DNA of 33,393 nucleotides from UBA7702 sp040776805 (lineage in GTDB: Bacteria; Bacillota; Dehalobacteriia; UBA7702): positions 1 to 33,393 of the forward strand of contig JAXGZS010000011.1 of the NCBI GenBank assembly GCA_040776805.1, written 5' to 3'. The notes beneath the pieces are model-generated. The model was not told the DNA's origin. It ran no database searches and was given only the letters and a program-made list of their open reading frames with translations. Positions 22,642-31,829 of the stretch are shown here, piece after piece. Position 1 is the first letter of the stretch. Each line of letters begins with the position of its first letter. A program made the position numbers and the translations under genes.

Positions 22642-24839
22642 ATGTTTGAAAATGCTTTGAAGAAAAGCCTTGCCGTCGGCGGCAGAACATTGACGCTGGA
22701 AACGGGCAGAATGGCCAGGCAGGCCAGTGGCGCCGTTTTTGCCAGCTATGGCGATACACAGATATTGGCAACGGCCACCGGTTCTATGGAACCGAGAGAA
22801 GGGATTGACTTTTTCCCTTTGACCGTTGATTATGAAGAAAGATTATATGCCGTAGGGCGCATTCCCGGCGGTTTTATCAAAAGAGAAGGCCGCCCCACAG
22901 AAAAAGCGACTCTTTCCGCCCGTCTTACGGACAGGCCTTTAAGACCCCTATTTCCCAAAGGTTATAAAAACGATGTCCAGGTGGTGATCACCGTTTTATC
23001 GGTGGAACAGGACAACGCCCCGGACATTCTCGGCATCAACGGCGTTTCCGCCGCCTTGCACCTGTCCTTTATTCCTTTTTTGGGCCCCATCGGCGCCGTC
23101 AGCGTGGGCCGCGTCAACGGGGAATATGTGATCAATCCCACGGTGGAACAGTGTGAATCAAGTGACATGTTCATTGCCATGTGCGGCACGAAGGACGCCA
23201 TCAACATGGTGGAATGCAAAGCCGACGAAGTCAGCGAGGAAGCGATCTTAGACGGCTTGATGTTCGGTCACGAAGAAATCAAAAGAATCGTCGCCTTCTT
23301 GGAAGAATTCCGAGCCGAGGCTCTGGCAAAAGGCGTTGCGGCGGAGAAACTGAACTTCGTGAAGGAGCCTTTCCATGAAGAATTGGAAAGCGTGATCAAG
23401 CCTTTGGCGAAAAACGCTTATAACGACGTTTATCATAAATGTGCCTCAGAGAAGATCATGAAGAAGGATCGGGAAGCTCTTTTTGACGCCGTTGCCAATG
23501 ATTTTGTCGCGGAATATGAAGAACAGTATCCCGAGGATATCAACGAAATCAAAGAGATCGTCGGCGTGGCCCAGAAAGAAACGGTACGCCGGATCATTGC
23601 CGCTGAAAAACTCCGGGTCGACGGCAGAAACGTCGATGAGGTGCGCCCCATCCAATGCGAAGTCGGCGTCCTTGCCCGCACCCACGGCTCTTCTCTGTTT
23701 ACCCGCGGGGAAACGCAGATTTTGAACGTATGTACTTTGGGTTCTTTAAGCGACGAGCAGATTTTGGACGGCCTCGGTATTGAAGATTCCAAACGCTATA
23801 TGCACCATTATAATTTCCCGCCTTACAGCGTTGGCGAAGCGAGACCCATGCGCGGCCCCGGCCGCCGGGAAATCGGCCACGGCGCTCTGGCGGAAAAAGC
23901 GGTGTTGCCCATGATTCCTCCGCCGGATGCTTTTCCTTACGCGCTGCGCCTGGTTTCCGAAGCCGTTGCCTCCAACGGTTCCACCTCCATGGGCAGCGTC
24001 TGCGCCAGCACCTTATCGCTGATGGATGCCGGCGTGCCCATCAAAGCACCCATCGCCGGGGTGGCCATGGGGCTGATCAAGGATAACGAAGACATTACGA
24101 TTCTCACCGATATTCAAGGCCTGGAAGACGCCCTCGGCGATATGGACTTCAAAGTGGCGGGGAGCAGCGACGGGATTACCGCAATTCAAATGGACATGAA
24201 GATTGCCGGTATCACCAGAGAAGTCTTTGTGGAAGCACTGGAACAGGCAAGAAAAGGCAGAATGCATATTTTAGGCAAAATGCTGGAAGCCATTGCCGCC
24301 CCCAGGGAACAGCTTTCCGAATATGCCCCCAGAATCATCAACACCAAAGTTCATCCCGATAAGATCAGAGAAATTATCGGTTCCGGCGGGAAAACCATTA
24401 AAAAAATCGTGGAAGAAACCGGCGCCAAGATCGATATCGAAGACGACGGCAGCGTTTATATCGCCTCTGTCGACGCTCAAAAGGGCGAAGCCGCTTTGAG
24501 AATCATCGAAGCCATTGTAGAGGACGTGGAAGTCGGTAAGATTTATCAGGGTACCGTCGTCAAAATCGCGGATTTCGGGGCCTTTGTACAGATCCTCCCG
24601 GCGTCCTCGATACTTCGGGCAAAGACGGCATGGTGCATATTTCCGAATTGATGAACAAGAGAGTGGAAAAAGTGACCGATCTCCTGAAAGAAGGCGATCA
24701 GATCATCGTGAAAGTATTGAGCATAGATCATCAGGGCAAGGTAAAACTTTCCCGCAAAGCCGCCGTTGCCGAAGGAATTCCCGCGGGTCTTGTGGAAAGC
24801 CTCCACGGAAGCAAAGTCACGGAATTACTCGGTAAATAA
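22642..24839 (+). CDS. pnp: Polyribonucleotide nucleotidyltransferase, frameshifted in the S1 domain
   Basis: This phosphorolytic 3'-5' exoribonuclease has two RNase PH domains (first from GRTLTLETGRMARQASG; second from RVDGRNVDEVRPI with the FPPYSVGEARPMRGPGRREIGHG segment). A KH domain (IREIIGSGGKTIKKIVEETGAKIDI) and an S1 domain follow. The first frame ends at 24651, but S1 sequence (GMVHISELMNKRVEKV, then GKVKLSRKA) continues one frame over to TAA at 24837-24839. Adding one G near 24599-24602 (CCCGGCGTC for CCCGGGCGTC) restores a 732-aa protein of usual length. The start ATG at 22642 follows GAGAGGA; an ATG at 22624 precedes that site. The break removes most of S1, which aids RNA binding, if it is real. 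Confidence 0.9.
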
Positions 24840-24852
24840 GATTAACATATTG

Positions 24853-24888
24853 CCCCTTTTCTCTGCATATTCTGACAGAGGAAGGGGG
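24853..24888 (+). promoter_or_regulatory. Hairpin covering the ribosome site of the ylxY-like gene
   Basis: CCCCTTTTCTCTG pairs over 13 positions with CAGAGGAAGGGGG (two G-U pairs) around a 10-base loop. The 3' arm contains the ribosome site GAGGAAGGGGG, which stands eight bases before the ATG at 24897. The structure should lower translation unless opened. No T-run follows, so it is unlikely to be the pnp terminator. Confidence 0.6.
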
Positions 24889-24896
24889 TAAAGTCT

Positions 24897-25619
24897 ATGT
24901 TTTTTAGAGCCCTAATACAAACGATCAAAACGAGAAAGAAATTATTCAGTCTTTGCGTCGCCGCCGCGTCGCTGTTATTATCGGCGCTTTATGTTTGCGG
25001 CGCTTTGGGCCAAGAAGATCTGGCCGCCGCGGACGCGCCCTACTACAGCGGTGAAACCGGCGAAGAGCAGGTGGCGATCTGCGTCAATGTGGATTGGGGG
25101 GAAGACTACATTCCCCCGATGCTAAAGACCTTTGCCGCCCACGATGTAAAAGCGACCTTCTTCCTGACGGGCCGCTGGACCGAGAAGTTTCCCGCCGTGG
25201 CCAAGGAGATTTTGGACAGCGGCATGGAAATCGGCAATCACGGTTTAAAGCACGTCAGCCCCAATCGCATGAGTTATGAGGAAAACAAAGCCGATATCGA
25301 GGCGGCGGCAGCGATCATCGAGGATACGCTCTACGTAAAAACCGTGCTTTTCGCCCCGGCAGCCGGGGAAATCGACGAACAGGTGCAGCAGGCCGCCGCT
25401 GATTTGGGTTACCGGCTGATCCTATGGTCCGTGGATACTGTTGACTGGCAAAAACCCACGGCGGAAACCATCATCAACCGCGTCGCCGATCAGGTAGAGG
25501 ACGGTTCTATTATCCTGATGCACCCCACGGAAAACACGGCGGCGGCCCTTCAAGGGATCCTTGACGTTTTGGCGGAAAAGGGATTGAAGGCCGTGCCCGT
25601 ATCCGCATTGATTGAATAA
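24897..25619 (+). CDS. ylxY: YlxY-type polysaccharide deacetylase family protein
   Basis: The 240-aa protein has an N-terminal membrane/signal segment (LFSLCVAAASLLLSALYVCGAL, about residues 17-38) and a NodB-type deacetylase domain. The first catalytic motif, usually TFDDG, reads NVDWGEDYIP, so one of the paired aspartates is Trp; this form is typical of the sporulation-associated YlxY subfamily. The metal histidine motif remains as GNHGLKHVS, and a late IILMHPT block is present. Position directly after pnp and before an M16 peptidase matches pnp-ylxY-mlpA of Bacillus. The target is unknown; hydrolytic activity is uncertain because of the altered motif. Confidence 0.88.
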   Translation: MFFRALIQTIKTRKKLFSLCVAAASLLLSALYVCGALGQEDLAAADAPYYSGETGEEQVAICVNVDWGEDYIPPMLKTFAAHDVKATFFLTGRWTEKFPAVAKEILDSGMEIGNHGLKHVSPNRMSYEENKADIEAAAAIIEDTLYVKTVLFAPAAGEIDEQVQQAAADLGYRLILWSVDTVDWQKPTAETIINRVADQVEDGSIILMHPTENTAAALQGILDVLAEKGLKAVPVSALIE

Positions 25620-25637
25620 CGGAGTAACCATATCATA

Positions 25638-26990
25638 ATGATCAGAAAAGAAGTTTTAGCCAACGGTTTGACCGTGGTATGTGAGGAGATCCCTTACGCC
25701 AATTCCGTCTCCATGGGGATCTGGGTAAAAACCGGCAGCCGTCATGAAATACGGGAATATGCCGGGATCTCTCACTTTTTGGAACATATGAATTTCAAAG
25801 GCACGGAGAAAAGGGACGCCAGAGCTTTGGCGGAAGTGCTGGAATGCCGCGGCGGCCAGCTCAATGCTTTTACCACAAAGGAATATACGAATTTTTACTG
25901 TCAGACGGTGAAGGAAGATTACGACCTTGCTATGGACGTCCTCTCCGACCTCTATTTGGCTTCCGTCTTTGATCCGGCGGAAACAGAGAAGGAGAAGAAA
26001 GTCGTCATCGAGGAGATTTATCTCTATGATGACAGCCCTGAGGATCTGGTCATCGATATGCTCAACGAGGCCTGTTGGCCCCAGCATCCCTTGGGTCGTC
26101 CGATTTTAGGCTATGAAAAGCAGGTTCGCAGTTTTACCGCGGATACCTTGAAAACCTATCGCCGGGAACGCTATACGCCGAAAAACAGCGTGTTGGCCGT
26201 GGCCGGTAACTTTGATTACGAAAAAATCTTAGCCGCGGCAAAGCGGTATTTCGGCGATTTTCAGGGGGAAACCCTGGAAACAGCGTTTCCCGCCCCCCGG
26301 TATCATCCCGGTGAAGTGACAAAAAAGAAGGACGTCGCCCAGGAGCATATCTGTATCGGTTTTCCTTCCTGCTCCGTTTTTGACGACGATTATTTTACTT
26401 CCATATTGATCAGCGATTATCTCGGCGGCGGCGCGTCGTCTCTGCTTTTCCAGAAAATCAGGGAGGAGCGGGCGCTGTCCTATTCGGTTTATTCCTTCAC
26501 CAATGCCTATGAGGACACCGGTATGCTGGCAGTTTACGCCGGTACCTCCATGGGACAGGGCCAACAGGTGAAAGAGCTCTGTTTTGCGGAAATCGAGACA
26601 CTGCGAAAAGACGGTATCCCTGAAAGAGCCTTACAAAACCTGAAGGATCAGATCAGCGGCGGGATGCGCATTGGTCTCGACAGCATCGGCAGCCGCCTCA
26701 GCCGTCTTGGCCGCAACGAACTGTTTTTCCGCCGTTACATTCCCATCGAAGAGGTGGTGGAGCGGATCAACGCGATTACGGCAGCGGATTTTCAGGCTGT
26801 GGCTGAAAAAATCTTCGATCCCGCCCAAGCGGCGGTGGCGTTTCTGGGAGGAAAAACGAATGATACCAATGATCAAAAAGCAGAGGTGAAATCGAATGTT
26901 TGGCATCCTACGGCGATTTGCCGCGCCCTTGTTATCAAACAGAGGCGCCGCCGTCAAGCTTTGATTTTTTACGGCTTTGGCCGCGGGTGA
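25638..26990 (+). CDS. Zinc peptidase, family M16 (MlpA/YmxG-like)
   Basis: The 450-aa open frame contains an M16 zinc protease. The inverted metal motif HxxEH is in GISHFLEHMNFKGT (near residue 50), and the downstream glutamate in KKVVIEEIYLYDDSPEDL. The second half has the FQKIREERALSYSVYSF region of the paired domain. Similarity ends near residue 405 (VAFLGG). The remaining ~45 residues are arginine-rich and overlap the broken dut gene. A one-base loss near 26846-26855 would let the gene end KNE at TGA 26861-26863, overlapping the dut ATG as ATGA. Bacillus MlpA has about 409 residues, supporting that end. Role (peptide or pre-sequence processing) is unproven. Confidence 0.9.
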   Translation: MIRKEVLANGLTVVCEEIPYANSVSMGIWVKTGSRHEIREYAGISHFLEHMNFKGTEKRDARALAEVLECRGGQLNAFTTKEYTNFYCQTVKEDYDLAMDVLSDLYLASVFDPAETEKEKKVVIEEIYLYDDSPEDLVIDMLNEACWPQHPLGRPILGYEKQVRSFTADTLKTYRRERYTPKNSVLAVAGNFDYEKILAAAKRYFGDFQGETLETAFPAPRYHPGEVTKKKDVAQEHICIGFPSCSVFDDDYFTSILISDYLGGGASSLLFQKIREERALSYSVYSFTNAYEDTGMLAVYAGTSMGQGQQVKELCFAEIETLRKDGIPERALQNLKDQISGGMRIGLDSIGSRLSRLGRNELFFRRYIPIEEVVERINAITAADFQAVAEKIFDPAQAAVAFLGGKTNDTNDQKAEVKSNVWHPTAICRALVIKQRRRRQALIFYGFGRG

Positions 26991-27327
26991 AACCGTCGCT
27001 ATCCCGCCGGGAGAGTGGCAGCTGATCTCAATCGCCTGAAATTCGCGATTCCCCGCGGTATGGAGCTGGCAGGTGCGCCCTGCAGCGGCCTGGCCGCGAA
27101 ATTTGGCGTTACTCTGTTGAACACGCCGGAACCGTCGACAGCGACTACCGCGGCGAAGTGAAAATTATTCTGATCAATCTCGGCAAAAACGATTTTTGTC
27201 GTCGAACGGGGAATGCGCATTGCCCAGGGGATTGTATCTTCCTATTGCAAAGCGTCCTCTTTCTGGTTACCGCAAAACGTCGGAAACGGAACGCGGCGGC
27301 GGCGGTTTTGGCCATACCGGTGTATAA
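26860..27327 (+). pseudogene. dut: dUTPase gene broken by many frameshifts
   Basis: Pieces of a trimeric dUTPase appear in order across all three frames. They are DLPRPCYQTE, the FDFLR remnant of motif I, ALAAGETVAIPPGEWQLIS, LKFAIPRGME, SGLAAKFGVTLLNTP (motif II), GTVDSDYRGEVKIILINLGKNDF (motif III), VVERGMRIAQGIV (motif IV) and SETERGGGGFGHTGV (motif V). The last ends in a TAA at 27325. The frame changes at least seven times, mostly by single bases in short runs (CCGGAA for CCGGGAA; an extra T at 27197). I see no in-frame nonsense substitution. A ribosome site GGGAGG precedes the ATG at 26860. Dense indels with preserved motifs suggest a bad consensus or very recent decay. Confidence 0.85.
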
Positions 27328-27374
27328 GGACTGAAAAGCGGCATAAGTTGGTAAAAAAGTCGAGTACGACGCTT

Positions 27375-27632
27375 ATGCTCTTTTCAGAATTGGCCGGAAA
27401 GTGATTGTAAATTTGGACAACGGGGAAGTCATCGGCGACGTCGCCGATGCGGATCTGCTCATCGACGAGGTCACCGGGGAGATCGACTCCATCCTGTTGT
27501 CGGGTGAGAAACCATATGATCAGCCGCTATCACGACGATGCGCTGTTGACCATCAAATGGAGTGAAGTAAAAAAAATCGGGCCGGAAATCATCGTGGTAG
27601 AGATGAACACCAACCGAAATCCCCTATGGTAA
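27375..27632 (+). pseudogene. YlmC/YmxH-family PRC-barrel gene with frameshifts
   Basis: The pieces are MLFSELAGK, then IVNLDNGEVIGDVADADLLIDE and TGEIDSILLSG one frame over, then ISRYHDDALLTIKWSEVKKIGPEIIVVEM back in the first frame, ending in TAA at 27630. This is the order of the short (about 80-aa) PRC-barrel proteins called YlmC/YmxH, a sporulation-associated family in Bacillus and Clostridia. Changes lie near 27401 (one G missing) and in 27500-27516. The gene sits between dut and dapB, its usual neighbourhood. As for dut, sequence error and real decay cannot be separated here. Confidence 0.8.
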
Positions 27633-27653
27633 AATAGATACGAGGTACTTGAA

Positions 27654-28445
27654 ATGAAAATTGCATTTATTGGCGCATACGGAAAAATGGGACAATCCAT
27701 GATGCAGGGGGTGAGCGCTGCGGAAGATATGGATGTGGTGGGCGCTGTGGACATCGACGGCGTCGGCCGCGACATCGCGGAAATCATCGGCGGTGAAAAG
27801 CGCGGCGTTTTGATCGAGGCGGATATGGCGGAGATGATTGAAACGAAGCACCCCGATATTTTGATCGATTTTACCTCCCCGAAAGCGGTAATGCAAGACA
27901 TTGATATCGCTTTGCGCCATAAAAAGCATATCATCGTCGGTACCACCGGCCTCAGTGAGGAAGAACTCAAAGAGATTGACGAAAAAGCGCGCAAAGCTAA
28001 CCGCGTCGTCTTTGTCGTGCCCAATTTCGCTTTGGGCGCTGTTTTGATGATGAATTTCGCCGCCGCGGCGGCGAAATACTTTCCCACGGTGGAAGTGATT
28101 GAGCTGCATCACGATGAAAAGAAGGACGCGCCTTCGGGTACGGCCATCAAAACGTTGGAGATGATGGCCAGAGAGCGGGAAAAGGTCCGGCAGGGACAAA
28201 GGGACGAGGTAGAGCAAATCAAAGGTTCCCGCGGCGGCGAATACGAAGGAATGCGCGTGCACAGCGTACGCCTACCGGGTTTTGTCGCCCATCAGGAAGT
28301 GATCTTTGGGGGCAGGGGACAAACCCTGACCATACGTCATGACTCCATGAACAGGGAGTCTTTCGTCCCCGGTGTGCTGCTGGCCATAAGAAGTTTGGGC
28401 GATTTGACGCCGGGACTCGTTTACGGTTTGGAAAATGTTTTGTAA
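27654..28445 (+). CDS. dapB: 4-hydroxy-tetrahydrodipicolinate reductase
   Basis: The 263-aa NAD(P)H-dependent enzyme forms tetrahydrodipicolinate in lysine and diaminopimelate synthesis. The nucleotide-binding start is IAFIGAYGKMGQSM, with GTTGLSEEEL in the middle. The catalytic block HHDEKKDAPSGTA is intact. The C-terminus is complete (GDLTPGLVYGLENVL). GAGG stands upstream of the ATG. It follows the broken ymxH gene by 21 bases. Its reaction product lies one step from the substrate that DpaAB uses as a branch point, encoded 2.5 kb downstream. Confidence 0.97.
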   Translation: MKIAFIGAYGKMGQSMMQGVSAAEDMDVVGAVDIDGVGRDIAEIIGGEKRGVLIEADMAEMIETKHPDILIDFTSPKAVMQDIDIALRHKKHIIVGTTGLSEEELKEIDEKARKANRVVFVVPNFALGAVLMMNFAAAAAKYFPTVEVIELHHDEKKDAPSGTAIKTLEMMAREREKVRQGQRDEVEQIKGSRGGEYEGMRVHSVRLPGFVAHQEVIFGGRGQTLTIRHDSMNRESFVPGVLLAIRSLGDLTPGLVYGLENVL

Positions 28446-28464
28446 ACACACCATTTACAATAAA

Positions 28465-28485
28465 TCTACATAATTCTCATGTAGA
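28465..28485. repeat. 7-bp inverted repeat upstream of the LtaS-like gene
   Basis: TCTACAT and ATGTAGA are perfect inverted copies with the 7-base spacer AATTCTC, in the AT-rich gap 40 bases before the gene start. It could be an operator or a small hairpin; no known site matches. Confidence 0.4.
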
Positions 28486-28524
28486 ATCATATTGTTATTT
28501 AACTTTTACGCAAGAGGGATGGAA

Positions 28525-30762
28525 ATGGAGCAAGAACAATCTGATCAAAGCGGCTTTTCGTTAAAGCAGAGCCTCTTTCAACTGATAAAACACGTAAAAC
28601 CTGAAAAATCCGAACGATCTGAACAATCTGAAAAACCCGGTGAAACAGAGGAAGAGGGCACAGCGCAAAGCAATATTCGGAAATACGCAAACCGTTTCAA
28701 GTTTTCCAAAGAGAACTTGAAAGAGCTTTCTGTTTTGTTTGGCGTTTACGCTTTGAGCATCGTATTTTTGGAAATTTTCTATCACCTCTTCGCTTATGGG
28801 GAGATCGGCGGCCGCATCTATATGCCCGTTGTTTTCGGTGTTTTTTGGGGCGCTCTTTTTGGCTTCATCACGATCTTATGCCGTCCGAAAGCCCGTCCTT
28901 TCGTGGGGCTTACGCTCTTCTTCGCGGCGTGGCTTTTGATCTCGGCGCAACTGGTCTATTACCATATTTTCGGGACAAGTCTTTCCTTCTCCCAGTTTGG
29001 CATGGGCGCCGACGCGGTCGCCTCTTTTTGGCGGGAGCTGGTCTCCTCTGTTGGGGATATTTGGTATCAATTGCTGATCATGATATTGCCGGCGGCGGCG
29101 TTGTTTTTACTCTATCGCTTTCATCTGCTGCGGGAATCCTTGTACTCCCTAAGGACAAAGGGTTTTAGTGTTCTTTGTTTGGCGCTGATTTACGGGACCA
29201 CCCTCGGCTGCCTCTGCTTCGGCGGTACCTGTGCCTATGGCTGCTACGACCTCTATCACAGCAGTTCGATGTCGACGGATCTCAGCGTCAAAGGACTCGG
29301 CGTGCTGACCACGGCACGGTTAGAGGTAAAATACATGGTTTTCGGCAGCGATCAGAATCTCTCCGACGTTTTAGCTTCCGAAGCCGACGATGAAGAAGTA
29401 TCCGATACCGATCTTTATAATATGCTCACCATCGACTTCGACGCCTTGAGCGCCGCGGAAACCGATGAAGACAGGAAAACCCTGGACGAATATTTCGCGT
29501 CCCAGGACGCTACCAATAAAAACGAGTATACCGGCTATTTTGAAGGGTATAACCTCATTGAATTATGCTGCGAGTCCTTTTCTCCCGTATTCATCGATGA
29601 GGAACTCACGCCGCTGCTCTATCAGATGTATCATAACGGTTTTGTTTTCAATAACTTCTATACGCCTTGGGAATCGAATACGACCAACGGCGAGTATACC
29701 CTCTGTATGGGGCTTTTCCCGGACAATTCCCGCAGTAAGAGCGACGGCAGCTTCAAAGCCTCCGCCAATCATTACGTGCCCTTCTGTCTCGGCAATATGT
29801 TTGATTCCATCGGCGCGAATTCATACGGCTATCATAATTTTGAGGGCTGGTACTATGCCCGGGAATACACCTATCCCAATATGGGTTTAAGCAGCAAATT
29901 CGCGAAAGACGGCATGACCTTTAGCAACGCCTGGCCCTCTTCGGACCTGGAAATGATGGAACAGTCCGTCGGCGACTATCTTGACGACGAGCAGTTTTTC
30001 GCCCACTATATGACCTTCAGCGGCCATTACCGCTATGATTACAATCTCAACGCCATGGTGCGGCAAAACTGGAAGGAAGTGGAGGATCTGCCTTATTCCG
30101 ACGCGGTGAAGGCCTATATTTCCTGCAACCTTGAACTGGAGTACGCCTTGGAATACCTCGTAAAGGAATTAAAGAAAGCCGGTCAATATGAAAACACGGT
30201 GATCTCTTTGACCTGTGACCATTTTCCCTATGGCCTCACCCTGGATGAATATTCCGAACTGGCCGGTTATGAGGTTGATGATGATTTCGGCAAGTACGAA
30301 AACGCCTTCATCCTTTGGTCCCCCTCCATGGACGAACCGGTAAAGGTGAAGGATCCCATGGGTACCGTGGATATTTTGCCCACAGTGTTGAATCTCTGGG
30401 GCTTTGATTATGATTCCCGACTTTTGGCGGGGAAAGATATCTTTTCCAACGCGGAGCACGTGGCGATTTTGAGCAACGGCAGTTTCATCACGCCTAAAAT
30501 CAAGTATAACAGCGGCACAGGGGAGGTAACCTACCTCATAGATGAGGCCCGCGTTTCCGATCATTACGTGGAATATTGGGTCAACGAGGTGAAACGGCGC
30601 TTTACGATCTCCACGGAAATCCTGAATACCGACTACTATCAGACGTTGGGCAAATATCTGAACATTGCCGATATCGACGTCGATACCAGTAATATGAGCA
30701 CGTCGAACACGGTGACGAATCGGCCCGGCGGCGGAAACAACTGGCAGGGTGAAGATTATTAA
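28525..30762 (+). CDS. LtaS-type membrane phosphoglycerol transferase/sulfatase-fold protein
   Basis: The 745-aa protein has a charged cytoplasmic N-terminus (E/K/S repeats), five membrane helices (about residues 70-90, 97-119, 126-148, 180-197, 213-232), and a large extracytoplasmic sulfatase-fold domain. Catalytic positions of lipoteichoic acid synthase are all visible: the metal glutamate in CCESF (~350), the nucleophile threonine in ESNTTNGEYT (~386), the SGH histidine (~501), and the metal pair in TCDH (~565/566). In diderm Firmicutes the acceptor need not be teichoic acid; a glycan or lipid is equally possible. The start is ATG 28525, six bases after AAGAGGG (28519 is possible). A terminator follows at once, making it a separate unit between dapB and dpaA. 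Confidence 0.88.
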   Translation: MEQEQSDQSGFSLKQSLFQLIKHVKPEKSERSEQSEKPGETEEEGTAQSNIRKYANRFKFSKENLKELSVLFGVYALSIVFLEIFYHLFAYGEIGGRIYMPVVFGVFWGALFGFITILCRPKARPFVGLTLFFAAWLLISAQLVYYHIFGTSLSFSQFGMGADAVASFWRELVSSVGDIWYQLLIMILPAAALFLLYRFHLLRESLYSLRTKGFSVLCLALIYGTTLGCLCFGGTCAYGCYDLYHSSSMSTDLSVKGLGVLTTARLEVKYMVFGSDQNLSDVLASEADDEEVSDTDLYNMLTIDFDALSAAETDEDRKTLDEYFASQDATNKNEYTGYFEGYNLIELCCESFSPVFIDEELTPLLYQMYHNGFVFNNFYTPWESNTTNGEYTLCMGLFPDNSRSKSDGSFKASANHYVPFCLGNMFDSIGANSYGYHNFEGWYYAREYTYPNMGLSSKFAKDGMTFSNAWPSSDLEMMEQSVGDYLDDEQFFAHYMTFSGHYRYDYNLNAMVRQNWKEVEDLPYSDAVKAYISCNLELEYALEYLVKELKKAGQYENTVISLTCDHFPYGLTLDEYSELAGYEVDDDFGKYENAFILWSPSMDEPVKVKDPMGTVDILPTVLNLWGFDYDSRLLAGKDIFSNAEHVAILSNGSFITPKIKYNSGTGEVTYLIDEARVSDHYVEYWVNEVKRRFTISTEILNTDYYQTLGKYLNIADIDVDTSNMSTSNTVTNRPGGGNNWQGEDY

Positions 30763-30774
30763 GATAGGATATGA

Positions 30775-30806
30775 ACGCCCCTGAAACAGCGTTTCAGGGG
30801 TGTTTT
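30775..30806 (+). terminator. Intrinsic terminator after the LtaS-like gene
   Basis: ACGCCCCTGAAAC pairs with GTTTCAGGGGTGT around AGC (12-13 bp, one G-U), followed by TTTT. It ends the LtaS-like unit. The next 145 bases to dpaA hold no gene and no clear vegetative promoter. Confidence 0.85.
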
Positions 30807-30950
30807 CCGGCGCAATAGATCATCCTTTGACCTCCTGCTGTCTTTGGTGATCGACTCTTCTCGCTTTCGCGAAGGAAGCCCCTCAGTACAGGCACCGAAT
30901 CGAGAATTTTCCCATATTGTGAAACAGGAGCAACAATAGGGAGTGTTCAA

Positions 30951-31829
30951 ATGAAAGATAAAATCGCTGTGCTTGGCGGTGCGCTGCGGGAAAAAATTGT
31001 CGCGGCGCGTTTACAGGAGGAAGGATTTCCCGTCTCCGTTTGCGCGGTGGAGGGCATGAACGATATAGCGGAAGCAACAGTTTGCGATTGTGTGAGGGAC
31101 GCCACTGTTTTGATTTTACCGGTTGCCAGCAATGACGAATCGGGAAAAATCTTTGCTCCGGCGGCAGGAGAAAGCCTCTATTTCGGCGAAGAGGAGATGC
31201 GGCTCCTCGCCGGGGACGCCGTGATTTACTGCGGCGTCGCCTCTCAGATGTTGAAAACCGCGGCGAAACGGCTGAATCATAAACTGATCGAGGTTATGGA
31301 AATCGATGAGGTGGCTGTTCCCAACGGCGTGCTCACCGCCGAGGGTACCTTGTATTTGGCCATGGCCCGCTTCCCCGTCGCCATCAGCGAACTGAAGGTG
31401 GCCGTTTTCGGTTACGGCCGCGTCGGCAAGGCCACGGCAGAGCTGTTTCGCGCTCTTCAGGCTAAGGTCGTCGTTTTCAGCAGAAATAAAAAGGAAATTG
31501 CCAAAGGCCGCAGTGATCATATCGATATGCGCTTTTATAACGGCGTGCAAACTGTTTTGGCCAAAGCCGACCTGATCATCAATACCGTACCGGCAATCAT
31601 CGTCAACGAGCAGATGATGCGCCATATGTCTCAGGAGATCCTGCTCATCGATGTGGCCGCCGCCCCCGGCGGCGTCGACCGCGAAGCGGCAAAAGAAAGG
31701 GGGATCGAGGTGCTGAACGCGCCGGGGATTCCCGGTAAGTATGCTCCGATTTCCGCCGGCAAGATCCTCGCTGATTTCTTCGTGAAGGAACTGGCTTTTT
31801 TCAAAGGGGGTGAATCCCCGTGCGAATGA
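30951..31829 (+). CDS. dpaA: Dipicolinate synthase subunit A
   Basis: The 292-aa subunit makes dipicolinic acid, the calcium chelator of the spore core, together with DpaB. The N-terminal part is family-specific (IAVLGGALREKIVAARLQEEGFPV), and VPNGVLTAEGTLYLAM marks the linker. A Rossmann nucleotide-binding domain follows (KVAVFGYGRVGKATAELFRAL), then LIDVAAAPGGVD and APGIPGKYAPISAGKILADF, characteristic of SpoVFA. A GGGAG ribosome site precedes the ATG. It overlaps dpaB by ten bases. In Bacillus this pair is made in the mother cell; the promoter here is not identified. Confidence 0.95.
   Translation: MKDKIAVLGGALREKIVAARLQEEGFPVSVCAVEGMNDIAEATVCDCVRDATVLILPVASNDESGKIFAPAAGESLYFGEEEMRLLAGDAVIYCGVASQMLKTAAKRLNHKLIEVMEIDEVAVPNGVLTAEGTLYLAMARFPVAISELKVAVFGYGRVGKATAELFRALQAKVVVFSRNKKEIAKGRSDHIDMRFYNGVQTVLAKADLIINTVPAIIVNEQMMRHMSQEILLIDVAAAPGGVDREAAKERGIEVLNAPGIPGKYAPISAGKILADFFVKELAFFKGGESPCE

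Noticed and set aside
24584..24835. 83-aa frame across the end of pnp
   Set aside because: Third-frame shadow; the real continuation of PNPase is in the frame ending at 24839.
27213..27404. 63-aa plus-strand frame beginning MRIAQG
   Set aside because: It is a fragment of the broken dUTPase (motif IV onward) and not a separate gene.
30891..30925. Sigma-K-like promoter before dpaA (CATATTGTG)
   Set aside because: The -10 matches only partly and the -35 is too loosely defined to call by eye.
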